Shown here piece after piece: positions 45,417-56,400 of a stretch of DNA of 64,000 nucleotides (position 1 is the stretch's first letter; each line of letters starts with the position of its first letter). The notes under the pieces were generated by a model. That model did no database searches, was not told the origin of the DNA, and saw only the letters and a program-made list of their open reading frames with translations. The DNA is from Vibrio sp. SCSIO 43135 (lineage in GTDB: Bacteria; Pseudomonadota; Gammaproteobacteria; Enterobacterales; Vibrionaceae): assembly GCF_023716665.1 (NCBI RefSeq), contig NZ_CP071859.1, positions 1,302,001 through 1,366,000 on the forward strand, written 5' to 3'. A program made the translations under genes and the position numbers.

Positions 45417-45504
45417 CATATTTCTATTTTAAATCAGCTTGTTACCTTGCAGATCCTCAAAGCATGTACCAACCTTATTTCATAACGTTTTATAAGGACT
45501 GGGT

Positions 45505-47115
45505 ATGCGCTCCAACACTCTTAAGAACAACCAAGTGGTGGCTAAGGTTTTACTGCCATCACTACTTATTAACCTCCTTTCCTTAGCTGTTCCACTTACC
45601 GTCTTGCAAATCTACGATCGTATACTGCCAAACCAAAGTTATGGGACGGCAACCTTGCTACTTATTGGGGCAGCTGTAGCGGTTGGTTTAGAAGCGCTGA
45701 TCCGTTTTGTGCGAAGTTGGATACTGTCGGCAGCGGCTAACAATACTGAAAACATGACGTATCAGCGGTTGATAGAAAAAATTGGCTGCGCGGAACCATC
45801 ACAACTTCGTCATGCTGGAGTTGGTGGTGTTGAAGAAGGGCTAGGGTCGGTAAGCCGCGTCAAAGAGTGGTATTCCGGTGGAATAATCGCAGGGTTTATT
45901 GATTTACCTTTTGCCATCATATTTTTGGCATTGGTGGCCTACATTGGTGGAGAGCTAGTGCTGGTTCCAGTGGCAGTATGGCTCGCGACATTAGCGATAG
46001 TGTGGATTTCGTCCCAGAAAGCAAAATCGTTAGGGGAGCAGGCTTCCCGGTACGAACAAGATCGTAAAGGGTTTCTATTGCTACTTAGTCAAACCTTGCA
46101 AGGTATCAAAAGACAAGCGGTAGAGTCGCGAATATTCAGTCAATTCAAACGCTTGAACTATTCTCGCTCACTGTCGAAAGCGCGAGAGGAAGAGCAAAAT
46201 GCGTTCGCTCAGGAGTGTATTCAGCTAGCGGCACTGGCGACGTCGGTTACCCTTGTAATCGTTGGAAGCTTGTGGGTATTGGCGGGAGATCTAACAACAG
46301 GTGGTTTAGCCGCTTGTTCGATTCTTTCCGGTAGAGCGGTGGCACCTCTTAGTGCACTTATCGGCGTTAGGGTAAAACTCAATACGATTCACACAGCCAA
46401 CCAAGCGATAGAAAAACTAGAGCATTTAAGTGAAAACCACTTAGTACCGCAGCTAGCACAATCACTGGAAACATTGACGGTCAATAACCTTGTTGGCGAG
46501 CGCTATGGCAACCTGTGTGATGTCGGTTTTACTGCAAGCAAGGGGGACTTGGTACTGTTGAGCAGTGACGCTCGGCATGTTGACAGTTATGTCTTGGCGT
46601 TATTGGCTGGCATCGATGAGCCAAGCTCAATAGAAGTGCAGATCAATGAACAAGTTTCGTCCCAACAAAACCTTAGGAGCGAAATGGCATATTGTGGTGC
46701 AAAAGGGCAGTTAGTTGCGGGCACTTTGCTCGATAACTTATGTGGTTTTAATCCTGAAAATACCGAGCGAGCCAATCAGTATTCATTTGGATTAGGGTTA
46801 TCGGCACAAATAACTCGGTTACCAGACGGCCTAGAAACGAAGATCGGACATACTCCATCTTCACCGCTTAGTATGGGGAGTATCAAGCTTTTAAATATTG
46901 CAGCGCAGCTTGCGACGTCAAAGACAGTAGTGCTGTTAGATAAACCCGATGCCTCACTTGATCTAGACAGCTTAGCAAAATTGGCTCAGGTCTTAGAACA
47001 GGAAAAAGCAAATGGCCGGATCATCATCATAGTGACGCATCATCCTAGTTTGCAGCAACTCGCGACAAAAACGGTCACGGTAGAGTCGAACATTGAGAAA
47101 GGAGAAGCCGCATGA
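45505..47115 (+). CDS. Type I secretion ABC half-transporter with degenerate nucleotide-binding domain
   Basis: The 536-residue protein has an ABC transporter membrane domain with about six helices (residues 15-290; VPLTVLQIYDRILPNQSYGTA is typical of type I secretion ATPases). A nucleotide-binding domain of about 220 residues follows. That domain is badly altered. The Walker A position reads SSDARHVDS (353-361), with no Gly-Lys-Ser. The signature is LSMGS (455-459). Walker B is VVLLDKPD, with Lys480 for the catalytic Glu. The H-loop His (THH, 512-513) survives. A ribosome site (AAGGAC) precedes the ATG. Overlaps the next ABC gene by four bases (ATGA). Likely a non-hydrolytic partner in a heterodimer. 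Confidence 0.88.
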   Translation: MRSNTLKNNQVVAKVLLPSLLINLLSLAVPLTVLQIYDRILPNQSYGTATLLLIGAAVAVGLEALIRFVRSWILSAAANNTENMTYQRLIEKIGCAEPSQLRHAGVGGVEEGLGSVSRVKEWYSGGIIAGFIDLPFAIIFLALVAYIGGELVLVPVAVWLATLAIVWISSQKAKSLGEQASRYEQDRKGFLLLLSQTLQGIKRQAVESRIFSQFKRLNYSRSLSKAREEEQNAFAQECIQLAALATSVTLVIVGSLWVLAGDLTTGGLAACSILSGRAVAPLSALIGVRVKLNTIHTANQAIEKLEHLSENHLVPQLAQSLETLTVNNLVGERYGNLCDVGFTASKGDLVLLSSDARHVDSYVLALLAGIDEPSSIEVQINEQVSSQQNLRSEMAYCGAKGQLVAGTLLDNLCGFNPENTERANQYSFGLGLSAQITRLPDGLETKIGHTPSSPLSMGSIKLLNIAAQLATSKTVVLLDKPDASLDLDSLAKLAQVLEQEKANGRIIIIVTHHPSLQQLATKTVTVESNIEKGEAA

Positions 47116-49151
47116 TGCCACTAGAAAAGCTTGGCCTTTCATTACTAAAAGAACTGGAAGTAAACGCCAACGTTCAGCTGTTTGCGAAGCAGTGGGTAGA
47201 AGAAAACAGTGTCACGACAATAGATGAGTTGTTTGCTCTGTTTGACAGGATTAACTTGCCTTACTTGCTAGCGCCTAATGCCAAGGGGGTAACGAAACAC
47301 AAGAAAGTCATTGCCGTTTACAATGAAGGACGGCTTGAAGTCGGGGTATTTGAGGGCGGGCACTTTTTGTCTCCAGATACAGGAAGCAACAACGACACGG
47401 CTCAGTTTTATATTGTGATTCTCGATGTGCCATTGGAAAGTAATGCGAGTGATTGGGTAGGCTCTCGCTTGCATGCATTCAGGCCAATGATTCCGAAGTT
47501 GCTGCTGGTGAGTTTTCTCACTAACTTATTTGCATTGCTAGTGCCGTTTATCACCATGTCTATTTACGATCATGTGATTGGTGGTGATGCCGGGCATGAG
47601 CTGCAGGGTATCGCCATTGGTGCATTGTTGCTATTTCTGATGATGGGATGGTTGCGTACTCTCAGAAGTCGTGTGTTTGCCAGTGTCTCAAATCGCGTCA
47701 GCCGTGAAATATCACAAAGTTTGGTGCAGAAACTTCTCAAAAATAGCTATGCCTATAATCAGCAGATTTCCTCTTCGAGCCAGCAAAATCAATTGCTGCT
47801 TTCTGAGCGTATCTCGGGTGTGTTGGCTGGGCCACTCGGGAATGCCTTGTTCGATTTACCATTTATGATTTTGTTTATAGTTGCGATTGGTGTGCTTGGT
47901 GGTTGGTTGGTACTGGTTCCGATTGTGTCTTTACTGCTTTATTTTACTCTGGCAAAGCGCTCGATGAAGGTCAATACGCAGAGTGCTCAGCAATCGACAG
48001 TAGCAGGTACCAACCGACAGAATCTGACCAATGAATTCTCATCAAAACTTGTGTTTATTCGAAGTGCAGGCATTTTGCCGTATTGGGTACAAAGGTTCAA
48101 AAAGGCAAACTTGCTTGCCTCTAGAATTGGCTTTACTCAAGCAGTAAAACAAAATCGATATACATCCCTCTACTACATGATTAATGTGGGCTCAACACTT
48201 GCGGTTATGGGGCTTGGTATTGGCCTTATCTTTGAACAGGTGTTGACACCCGGTGGCCTGATCGCATCGATGATGCTTATTTCTAAAGTGACCGGGCCTG
48301 CGCAAATGCTGGCAAATAGCGCATTACGATTTACCAGTTTTAGGCAATCAAAATTACAGATCAATCGGCTGCTGTCTCAACCATCAGAGCGTGACTTTAG
48401 TTATCAGCACCAAGCACTTCCTCAGCAAGCTCCTAAGCTGAGATTGGACCAAGTCACTTTGCGTTATCCAAAGCAGAGCCGTCCTGCATTAAGTGGGGTG
48501 TCTTTTGACATTGAGCCCGGCGAAATTGTGGCGATTACGGGACCATCAGGCAGTGGGAAATCATCGCTATTGGATGTTGTTGCTGGGCTACATGATGTTC
48601 CGAATGGTATTGTTGAGCTCAATGATGTAAACCTTGCTCAGTATGATCCACAACTGTATCGGCACTGGTGTTTTATCCGTGCGGCCTACCCAGATTTGTT
48701 GACCCTTTCGGTGCGAGAGTGGTTGTCCGACGGACATGACGTAAGCGACGAAAAAATGATCGCTTGTTTGTCCAAAGTCGGTGGCACAGAGTGGTATTCC
48801 ACTTTGGAACAAGGGCTGGATACTCAAATAAGCACACTTACACCAGATAGCTTGTTTGATTTACTTTCAGGTACGGTTGCGCAAATTCTCATTGATGCTA
48901 AAGCGTTAGTTTATGACTACAAGCTGTTCATTATGGATAACCCTGTTCCAGATTATCACCCTCGAGCGAAAGCCGTGTTTGGTGAGTTTTTAGCCAGTAA
49001 GCGCTCTCATGCCACCGTTATTTTCTCCTCTCATGACCCAGACTTAATCAAGTTGGCTGATAAAGTTGTTGTGCTCAATGAAGGGGCTGTGGTGTATGCC
49101 GGATCATTGGAGCAGGACGAAAGCGAACCGGAGGTAGTGAATGGACAATAA
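47112..49151 (+). CDS. Type I secretion ABC half-transporter with C39-like domain and altered catalytic site
   Basis: The 679-residue protein has an N-terminal C39-peptidase-like domain (about 1-120) without a catalytic Cys. A six-helix membrane domain (LVSFLTNLFALLVPFITMSIYDHV) and a nucleotide-binding domain follow. Walker A is intact (GPSGSGKS, 477-484). The Q-loop position reads FIRAAYP, the signature is LSGTV (585-589), and Walker B is LFIMDNPV, with Asn610 for the catalytic Glu. The H-loop His641 is present. GGAG lies eight bases upstream and the start overlaps the previous stop. With its neighbour it should form a heterodimeric inner-membrane exporter for the giant protein encoded next door. 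Confidence 0.9.
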   Translation: MMPLEKLGLSLLKELEVNANVQLFAKQWVEENSVTTIDELFALFDRINLPYLLAPNAKGVTKHKKVIAVYNEGRLEVGVFEGGHFLSPDTGSNNDTAQFYIVILDVPLESNASDWVGSRLHAFRPMIPKLLLVSFLTNLFALLVPFITMSIYDHVIGGDAGHELQGIAIGALLLFLMMGWLRTLRSRVFASVSNRVSREISQSLVQKLLKNSYAYNQQISSSSQQNQLLLSERISGVLAGPLGNALFDLPFMILFIVAIGVLGGWLVLVPIVSLLLYFTLAKRSMKVNTQSAQQSTVAGTNRQNLTNEFSSKLVFIRSAGILPYWVQRFKKANLLASRIGFTQAVKQNRYTSLYYMINVGSTLAVMGLGIGLIFEQVLTPGGLIASMMLISKVTGPAQMLANSALRFTSFRQSKLQINRLLSQPSERDFSYQHQALPQQAPKLRLDQVTLRYPKQSRPALSGVSFDIEPGEIVAITGPSGSGKSSLLDVVAGLHDVPNGIVELNDVNLAQYDPQLYRHWCFIRAAYPDLLTLSVREWLSDGHDVSDEKMIACLSKVGGTEWYSTLEQGLDTQISTLTPDSLFDLLSGTVAQILIDAKALVYDYKLFIMDNPVPDYHPRAKAVFGEFLASKRSHATVIFSSHDPDLIKLADKVVVLNEGAVVYAGSLEQDESEPEVVNGQ

Positions 49152-50436
49152 TGTATACGGAGAGCTCGTTGAGTCTCAAACAACCGCTCGTTCGCTCAGA
49201 GTCGCGACTTGGTCAGTTGCTTTGTGTGTGCTGGTATTTGTGACTTGGTCTTTGGTGACTCAGGTAGATGAGATAGCAAAAGCGAAAGGCGCTGTGATCC
49301 CTGAAGGAGAACGCCAAGTTTTGCAAAGTGACATCGGCGGTAAACTTAAGCGCATTTTAGTAAAGGAAGGTCAGTTAGTGGAAAAAGGTCAGCCTTTGGT
49401 TGAGTTTGATGCCACATTTCAGCAGACCGCGTTGGAAGAGCTGAAATCACAACAAGTGACCTTACAAGCAAGTATTGAACGCATGAACGCTCTATTAGAT
49501 CAAAGGGAGCCAGATTTCGCTCAATACGAAGTTGAGTATCCGGAGATTGTTAGTCAGCAAAGAGCTCAATTGAACGCGCAGAAAGCTTTGTTCTACCAAA
49601 AACGGATCGTTCTAGAGAAAGAAAGCGAACAAATCGCAGAGCAGTTACACAGTATTGAAAAAGCGTTACCTGCTTATGAGAAGCAGCTGAATGCAACAAA
49701 ACAAGAACTCGCCATTTTGGAAAAAGGTTATAAAGCCGGGAATATATCGCGTTTACGTGTACTCGAAATGCGTCAAAAACTCGCGAGTATAGAGCAGCAG
49801 ATAGAAGAGGCGCGAGGCAAACGATCGGTTCTACTAAAGCAGGCAGATGGAAACGAACAGAAAATAGAACAATTGCTGGCGGAAGCGAAAGTTGCGGTGA
49901 GTGATGAGCGCTCTAAAGCGGTTTCGGATTTATCTGCGTTGAACGCTCGTGTTCGTTCTAGTCAGGCGAAATTAAGTAACACGGTTATGCTTTCCCCTTT
50001 GCAGGGCTTAGTTCAGAGTATTCCAAGCACAAAAATCGGAGCCGTAATACAGCCTGGGGGAACTGTGGTCGAAATCGTTCCCATTGGTGGAAAGGCAGAC
50101 TTTAAGGCGAGGCTGTCACCAAGAGATGTGGGTTTTGTGAGTGTTGGCCAAGCAGCAAGAATCAAAGTCGATGCGTTTGATTACAGCCGGTTTGGCGCTC
50201 TAAAAGGTTCTGTTGAGAGTATTTCACCAACAACCAGTCAGAATGAAAAAGGTGAGATCTACTATGAAGTCGTCGTGTCCGTCGATAAACCGTACTTTGG
50301 TGGTGATCCTGAAACATTCTCGATTTTGCCAGGAATGACAGGTGAAGCAGACATTACCACTGGGGAGAAATCTGTTTTCCAATACTTATGGAAGCCAATC
50401 TATACCAATGTGAGTGTGGCATTTGGCGAGAGGTAG
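49141..50436 (+). CDS. HlyD-family membrane fusion protein of type I secretion
   Basis: A 431-residue adaptor: short cytoplasmic N-terminus, one transmembrane helix (VATWSVALCVLVFVTWSLVTQ), then a lipoyl half-motif (VLQSDIGGKLKRILVKEGQL). A long coiled-coil hairpin (about 120-270, QAQLNAQKALFYQKR etc.), the second lipoyl half (LQGLVQSI) and a beta-barrel follow. It bridges the ABC pair to a TolC-type outer-membrane channel, which is not in the window. It starts 11 bases inside the preceding gene behind GGAGG. Last gene of the operon. Confidence 0.95.
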   Translation: MDNNVYGELVESQTTARSLRVATWSVALCVLVFVTWSLVTQVDEIAKAKGAVIPEGERQVLQSDIGGKLKRILVKEGQLVEKGQPLVEFDATFQQTALEELKSQQVTLQASIERMNALLDQREPDFAQYEVEYPEIVSQQRAQLNAQKALFYQKRIVLEKESEQIAEQLHSIEKALPAYEKQLNATKQELAILEKGYKAGNISRLRVLEMRQKLASIEQQIEEARGKRSVLLKQADGNEQKIEQLLAEAKVAVSDERSKAVSDLSALNARVRSSQAKLSNTVMLSPLQGLVQSIPSTKIGAVIQPGGTVVEIVPIGGKADFKARLSPRDVGFVSVGQAARIKVDAFDYSRFGALKGSVESISPTTSQNEKGEIYYEVVVSVDKPYFGGDPETFSILPGMTGEADITTGEKSVFQYLWKPIYTNVSVAFGER

Positions 50437-50454
50437 CCAACCTGCTAAATAGTG

Positions 50455-50485
50455 AAAAGGGACAGCGTATACTGTCCCTTTTTTA
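50455..50485. terminator. Terminator between the secretion operon and the giant gene
   Basis: Perfect 11-bp stem AAAAGGGACAG / CTGTCCCTTTT with a 6-base loop and T-run on both strands; serves the two convergent transcripts. Confidence 0.92.
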
Positions 50486-50490
50486 TTGAG

Positions 50491-53400
50491 CTATGAGTGA
50501 TCAATAAAGCTGGATGGATCATGATGATTGTCTTGGTCATCAGGGCTGATCATATCGTGTTCATGCTCGTGCGAATCTGATGCTTCATGAGTGAGTGCAT
50601 CCGACATATCGTGGTCGGTGTGAGTGCTCGCAGCTAAAGTATCACTCTCAGAAAGCACAATATCGATATCATCCGGTAGTGGAGCAGTTGTTAGGTCATG
50701 CTGCTGAACAACCGATGGAGCGAGCCCAAGAGCATGTAAGTACGCAGCTGCTCCGTGGTGCTGATCTTGATTGGTGTGAGCGAAAGAATCCAAAGGATTT
50801 AGATGTTCGTCCACACTGTCTAATGTGGCAAGCGACTCTCCAGCTATTGGTGTGCTTGTATCCGCCGGTTCATCCGATTGAACAAACTGTGGTGGGGGCG
50901 GCGGAGGTGGAGGGGCCAATGGGGCAACATCAATACCAGTCAGGGTGGTCATATCGATATGGTGTCCGCTATGGCCATGTACCGACTGTGAGTGAAGATG
51001 CAAGTGAACTTGTACTTGAGAGTTTTGAGTGCCCGCAAGTGTTAGAGTGAAAGTGTCTGTCTCATCAGTTCCAGAACCGTATGCCCCTCCAGTATGGGTT
51101 TTGATGACACCAGAAGATGCGTGGTAGTCGTAGTCTAATTGGCCGGTTTGAGCATTGACATGTAGCGTGCCGAATTGACCATGAAGGCTAGAGACAATGT
51201 GTCCGTTTCCGGTCAAAATTCCCCATCCTGTTTGTAAGTTAGGTGTTGCATGAGGCAAAGTTGGAGGTATGCCCAATGAAGCATGTAAATCTTGATGTCC
51301 TGCACTTCCCGTGATTTGAGCCGGAGCTACAATCGTAGGTGTTGGTGGCGCGTCTGTATGTCCGTTTATTACCATCTCAATGGCTTTTTCAACGACTCCA
51401 CCTTTACCGTCGCTAACCAGTAACGAAAATGTATCTTTTAGTGTATCGCCGTTATTAAGTGCATTGACCGCAGGGTTATTATTGTTTAACGAATAGGTCC
51501 ATGTGTGGGTTGACTCCTGAAAGCTGACGCTCCCATAGTGCGGCTGATGCTGACTAGAGACTTGTACTGAGTGTTGGTCGCTGTGATCAACGTCAGTAAT
51601 GAGAATCTGCCCCTGCGCGGTGGCAATGCCATCTTCATCAACTGAATGAAGCGTTGGCGAGTGACCAGACTGATTGACCTCTGATACCTGTGGGATGTCG
51701 TTACTACCAGTTACAGTGATAGTTAAATGTTGGGTCGAACTCTGTTGGTGCTCGTCAGTGACTGTGACTGGAATATCTAGCGTTTGTTGCTCTCCCAAAG
51801 CTAAATGTTGATAACTGGAGTGGCTTGGATCGAAGCTGAAGCTTCCGTCATGGTTAAAGGTCAGTCCATCAATATTTTGTGCTATTCCGTAAGAAAGTTG
51901 CGCCCCATGGTCGATATCTTGACCTTGCATTTGTCCGGATAGAATCGCACCGTCTTCGCTGACTGTGTGGGTTTGAGCTAAGATAGTCGGCGCATCGTTG
52001 GTCCCCATAATGCTAATAGAGATAGTGTGAGTATCACCTCCCTGACTTTCAACCTGATATGTGATGGTTTGGGTTTCCCCTTCAGCAAGGTGTTGGAGGT
52101 TGGCGTTGGGTACACTGTAAGCCCAATCTCCGGATTTTCCGATAGTAAGAGTTCCGCCGTAAGGGTCGTTGACAGGGTGAGCATGTAAAGTGGCATGAAA
52201 ATGCTGTTCGCCAGCATCTGGGTCCACTATGTTCAGCACACCAGTAGTGTATACAGTGTGCTGTGCATCTCCTTGAACGTGGTGATCTTCTTGAATTCGT
52301 CCGGTACTTTGGCCGGTAATTACCGCCGCATCGTCAGTGCCTTTCACTAGTACTTCTATGTGCTGTGTCGCCCGTGAACCATCGCTTGACACTGCGACGA
52401 TGTCAAACCCTTCGGCTTTGCTATCACCGGCGCGAAGCGAGTTGGCTTTTGCGTGGTCTAAGTCGTAACGCCATTGGCCATCAGCATCAACATGTAAAGT
52501 GCCATATGACCCGATTTGTTGATTGGTTGAGTTGGCGAGTTCGAAATGTACTGTGTCTGCGCTATCGAGGTCGTGAGCTTGAAGTTGGCCACTAATAGTT
52601 GTCTTAGTATCTTCGATAGCAACACCTAGAGCCGCGGTAGTGGCTGCGGGTGTGTCGATGACAACATGGTCGTCAGTGCCGTTGATTGTCGCGGTGATTG
52701 GAATCCGAGTACCATCCGCAGTAATCAACACCATGGTATCGTGTAGCGAGTCACCACTCTGTAACCCTTGGATATCTGGATTGGTATTGTCGGCGGTGTA
52801 ACTCCACTTATTGTGTCCATCAGTACTGTGTGTGGTACTGAAATAGCCATGATTCGCCTGCATGCTTAAAGCAAAATCTTTAGGAACGTTGTGTGTAACC
52901 CCATTAACTTCGATTTGAACTATGTTGGCTTCTTGTGGCCCATCCGGGTCCTGAGTATCTAGGTTGGTCCACCCCGACCATAGACGGTCTGTTCCTGAGA
53001 CTGTATGGTCCTCGGTGACGGAAGCACTAGCCAAATTTGATGCTAGGGTACTGGCATCATTATTTGACGCTAAAATTGACGTTGCTCCGGTATGAGTGAC
53101 CCCACTATGGGCATCTTTCACGTCATACGTAAATTGAACTTTGCCATTATAGTTGTGGTCGGGAGTAAAGGTGTAGGTACCATCTTGATTGTCACGAATA
53201 GTACCATGGTCAGCATGTAAGTTAGCGATGCTAAGTAGCCCTTTATCGTTGGCATCGACATCAACCGTATTCGCGAGCAATTCAGTGGTCGTGAGCGTTA
53301 GGGCCGTATCTTCTTTGCCCGATTGTAGCTGAACTTGTGAAGATATATATGGGGCATCGTTGTCACCATGGATGGTGATGACGATGTCGTGGCTAGTACC

Positions 53401-56400
53401 ATCTTTTGAATACACAGTAATAGTGTCAGTTAATATTTCCCCTTGCCCCAGTTGGTCTATCGCTGTACCTCGTGTTGTACTCAGACCGCCAGTACTGCGT
53501 ACTTGCCCTGTATCAGCATGGTAGAACCACGTTCCATCTTGCCTCAGAAGTAAATCGCCATACTTGCCTGCATAAGTAAATCCCAAACCGTGCGGATCAA
53601 ATTCAGCCTCGCCGGCGTCTGGGTCCGTGATAGTAAGCTTACCGCTTGCATCGATAGTGCTCCTGACGAGGTGTGCCATACCTGGTTGAGCTTGATCGGG
53701 AGACATGTTGATGCCCGATTGATTCTCGTGCACATCACCGGTATCAACACCACCAATAGTCGCTGCATCTTTAACTGGAGCGATATGAAGAGTGTTACTG
53801 GTTTCAGCGGAATCGGTATGTCCATCGTTAACGGTATATTTGAAGGTCATGTCGCCATTAAAGTTTGTGGCTGGGACAAACTGTAGCTTAGTGATATCGG
53901 TAACTGACACTTGTTGACCCGCGGCTAGATCGTGGCCATTGAGAACAAACTTGCCTTGAGAAGCTGGTGGTAGATCTGTAATCGCAATGGAATGGAGTGT
54001 ATCGCCCGTGTCGATGTCATGGAACCCGAACTGGCTTTGCTGCATTTGATAATGCGTATCCTCTAATCCATCGCTGAGAGAGACTTTTGTAGCTGTCGGT
54101 GCATCGTTGGTGCCTATCACATCTATATGCAACACGTAAGGTGTACCGTCATAGCTATGGACACGGTACACGACAGTCTCAGTTTGCCCCTCAGCAAGGT
54201 GTTGAATTGAGGCATTATTGACGCTGTAACCCCAGTTTCCAGCGCTATCTATTCTTAACGTTCCGCCGAAAGGGTCGCGAATGGCGGTTTCGCCAAATTG
54301 ACTGAATTGAAACTTGTCTTCTCCGCTATCAGGGTCAATGACTTGAAGTTGTCCGTTTGCTAGTTGCGTTGTGACCCCCATGTTATGAGTATTATGTGGG
54401 CCATCTTCAACAATCTGGCCCGTAGAGACCTCGGATATTGTCGCCCGATCGGGTACGGCAACAAGAGTCGTTGTTGCAGACGTTGTAGTCACACCGCCAT
54501 GTGCGTCAGTGACATTGTATGTGAACTGGACCTTACCATTGAAATTCGAGTCAGGCGTGAAGGTGAATGTACCGTCGTGGTGGTCGACTATGGTGCCATG
54601 GTCGGCTGATAGCCCCGTTACGGATAGCTGCCCTTGATCGTTGTGGTCTATATCGCTGGCGTGGGCGAGCAATTGTTGTTGCGTGATGGTAATCGAAGTA
54701 TCTTCAGTACCGTCAGGAAGTTTTACCTGCGCGGTAACAAGTGGTTGATCGTTGGTTCCGTGAACAGTCACACTGACAGTTTTTGACGCGCTGCCATCTT
54801 TCGATGTGATAGTGAATGATTCAGTAAATGTTTCTCCACTGCCTAGGTTTTGCACCGCAGACAAGTGATTGTCAATGGTATACGACCAGCTACCAGAAGT
54901 ACTTACGTTGAAGTGACCACCATGCGTTGTGGTTTCACGGTGTGCTATAGCTTGAGCCTCACCATGGTCAGGGTCATGGACGCGAACTAAACCCCCTGCA
55001 TACAATACGTTGGGGTTACCTTGGCTGGTGTTATCTTCAGTGACATTTTGATGCGCTGGCAGCCACTTAGGATCAACGACTTCTAGATAGGCTTGGTTGT
55101 CAGTCCCGTGAATGGTAACCGTAATGTCTTTAGTTTGACCGTCGGTAGTCGGAATTTGGAAATGCTCGGTTAATGTTTCACCAGATTTGAGAGCAGCCAC
55201 GGTGTTGTTTGCATGGTGGTTGCGGGCGGGGTCTACATAGTATCGATACTGTCCATCCGGCCATACCGTTAAATAGCCGACATTCTGAGACCCTTGTTCA
55301 ATACTAAATTGAAACTGAGTCTTATCATGGGTATCGGGATCTTGTAGGGACAAGTTGCCCGAAAGGCTGGTGATGTTTTGGTAACTTTTAAGCGCTTCTG
55401 GCTCACTAATATCGATATTTGAAGAGACCAGTTGGGCTTTGTCGTCCGCGCCAACAATAGTGATGGTCGCCGTTTGAGCAGTGCTACCGCCATGGCCATC
55501 AGTGACTTGGTAATGGAAGGTCACCACTTCTTTCTCTCCTGCAGAAAGGTGCTGGAAGATTGGGGAAGTGGAGTCGACGATGAGTGTATGCCCATCTTTT
55601 GCAAAGCCAATGCCATTAGGTAGAGCCCCAGCATGACCTTGGTAGATGCACTGAATGTGCGATATTGAAAGAGTATCCCCTTCAACATCGGTTGCCCCTT
55701 GTAAGAAGTCGACCTGGTGATGGGTGTCCGTATCCTCAGTGACACTATCTGTTATCGGTGTGACTTTTGGTGCGTCATTGGTGCCCACCACCGTAATCAC
55801 AAGGTTGGAGTGCGCAGAAGCATGGTGTTCATCAGTAACGGTGACAGGGACGGTGATTGTGAGAGTTTCTCCGTCTTTGAGATATTGATAGCTCGCATGA
55901 GATGGATCAAAGCTGTAGCTTCCATCAGAGTTGAATGTCAGCCCGTCGATTGAGGTTCCAGCGCTGTATGTAAGAGTAGTGGCATGATCGATATCTTGGC
56001 CTTGCAATTGGCCAGTTAGGTGCTGTCCATCTTCGTGGACGGTTTGGTGCTGTGCACTCAAGGTTGGGGCATCGTTGGTACCATGAATATCAACTTTGAT
56101 GGTAAATGTTGTGCCGTCTTTTGCACGGATAATACACTCATCGGTGATCGTCTCACCTTGCTTTAGGTTTTGCACCAGTGGCTGATGATCTCGGATAGTA
56201 TAGGTGTAGTGCCCGTCACGCATTAACAGAATGTGGCCACCTAGTTTTGTGTCATAACCAATGCCTTGATAGGTCTGAGGTCCTAAGTTGATATCGAACT
56301 CAGCTTCACCTTTATCTGGGTCGACAATGTTGAGTTTGCCATCAAAGTGCAGATTGTCATGGGTATCAATGTAGTTTCGGTCTTCAGTGGCGCCACTATG

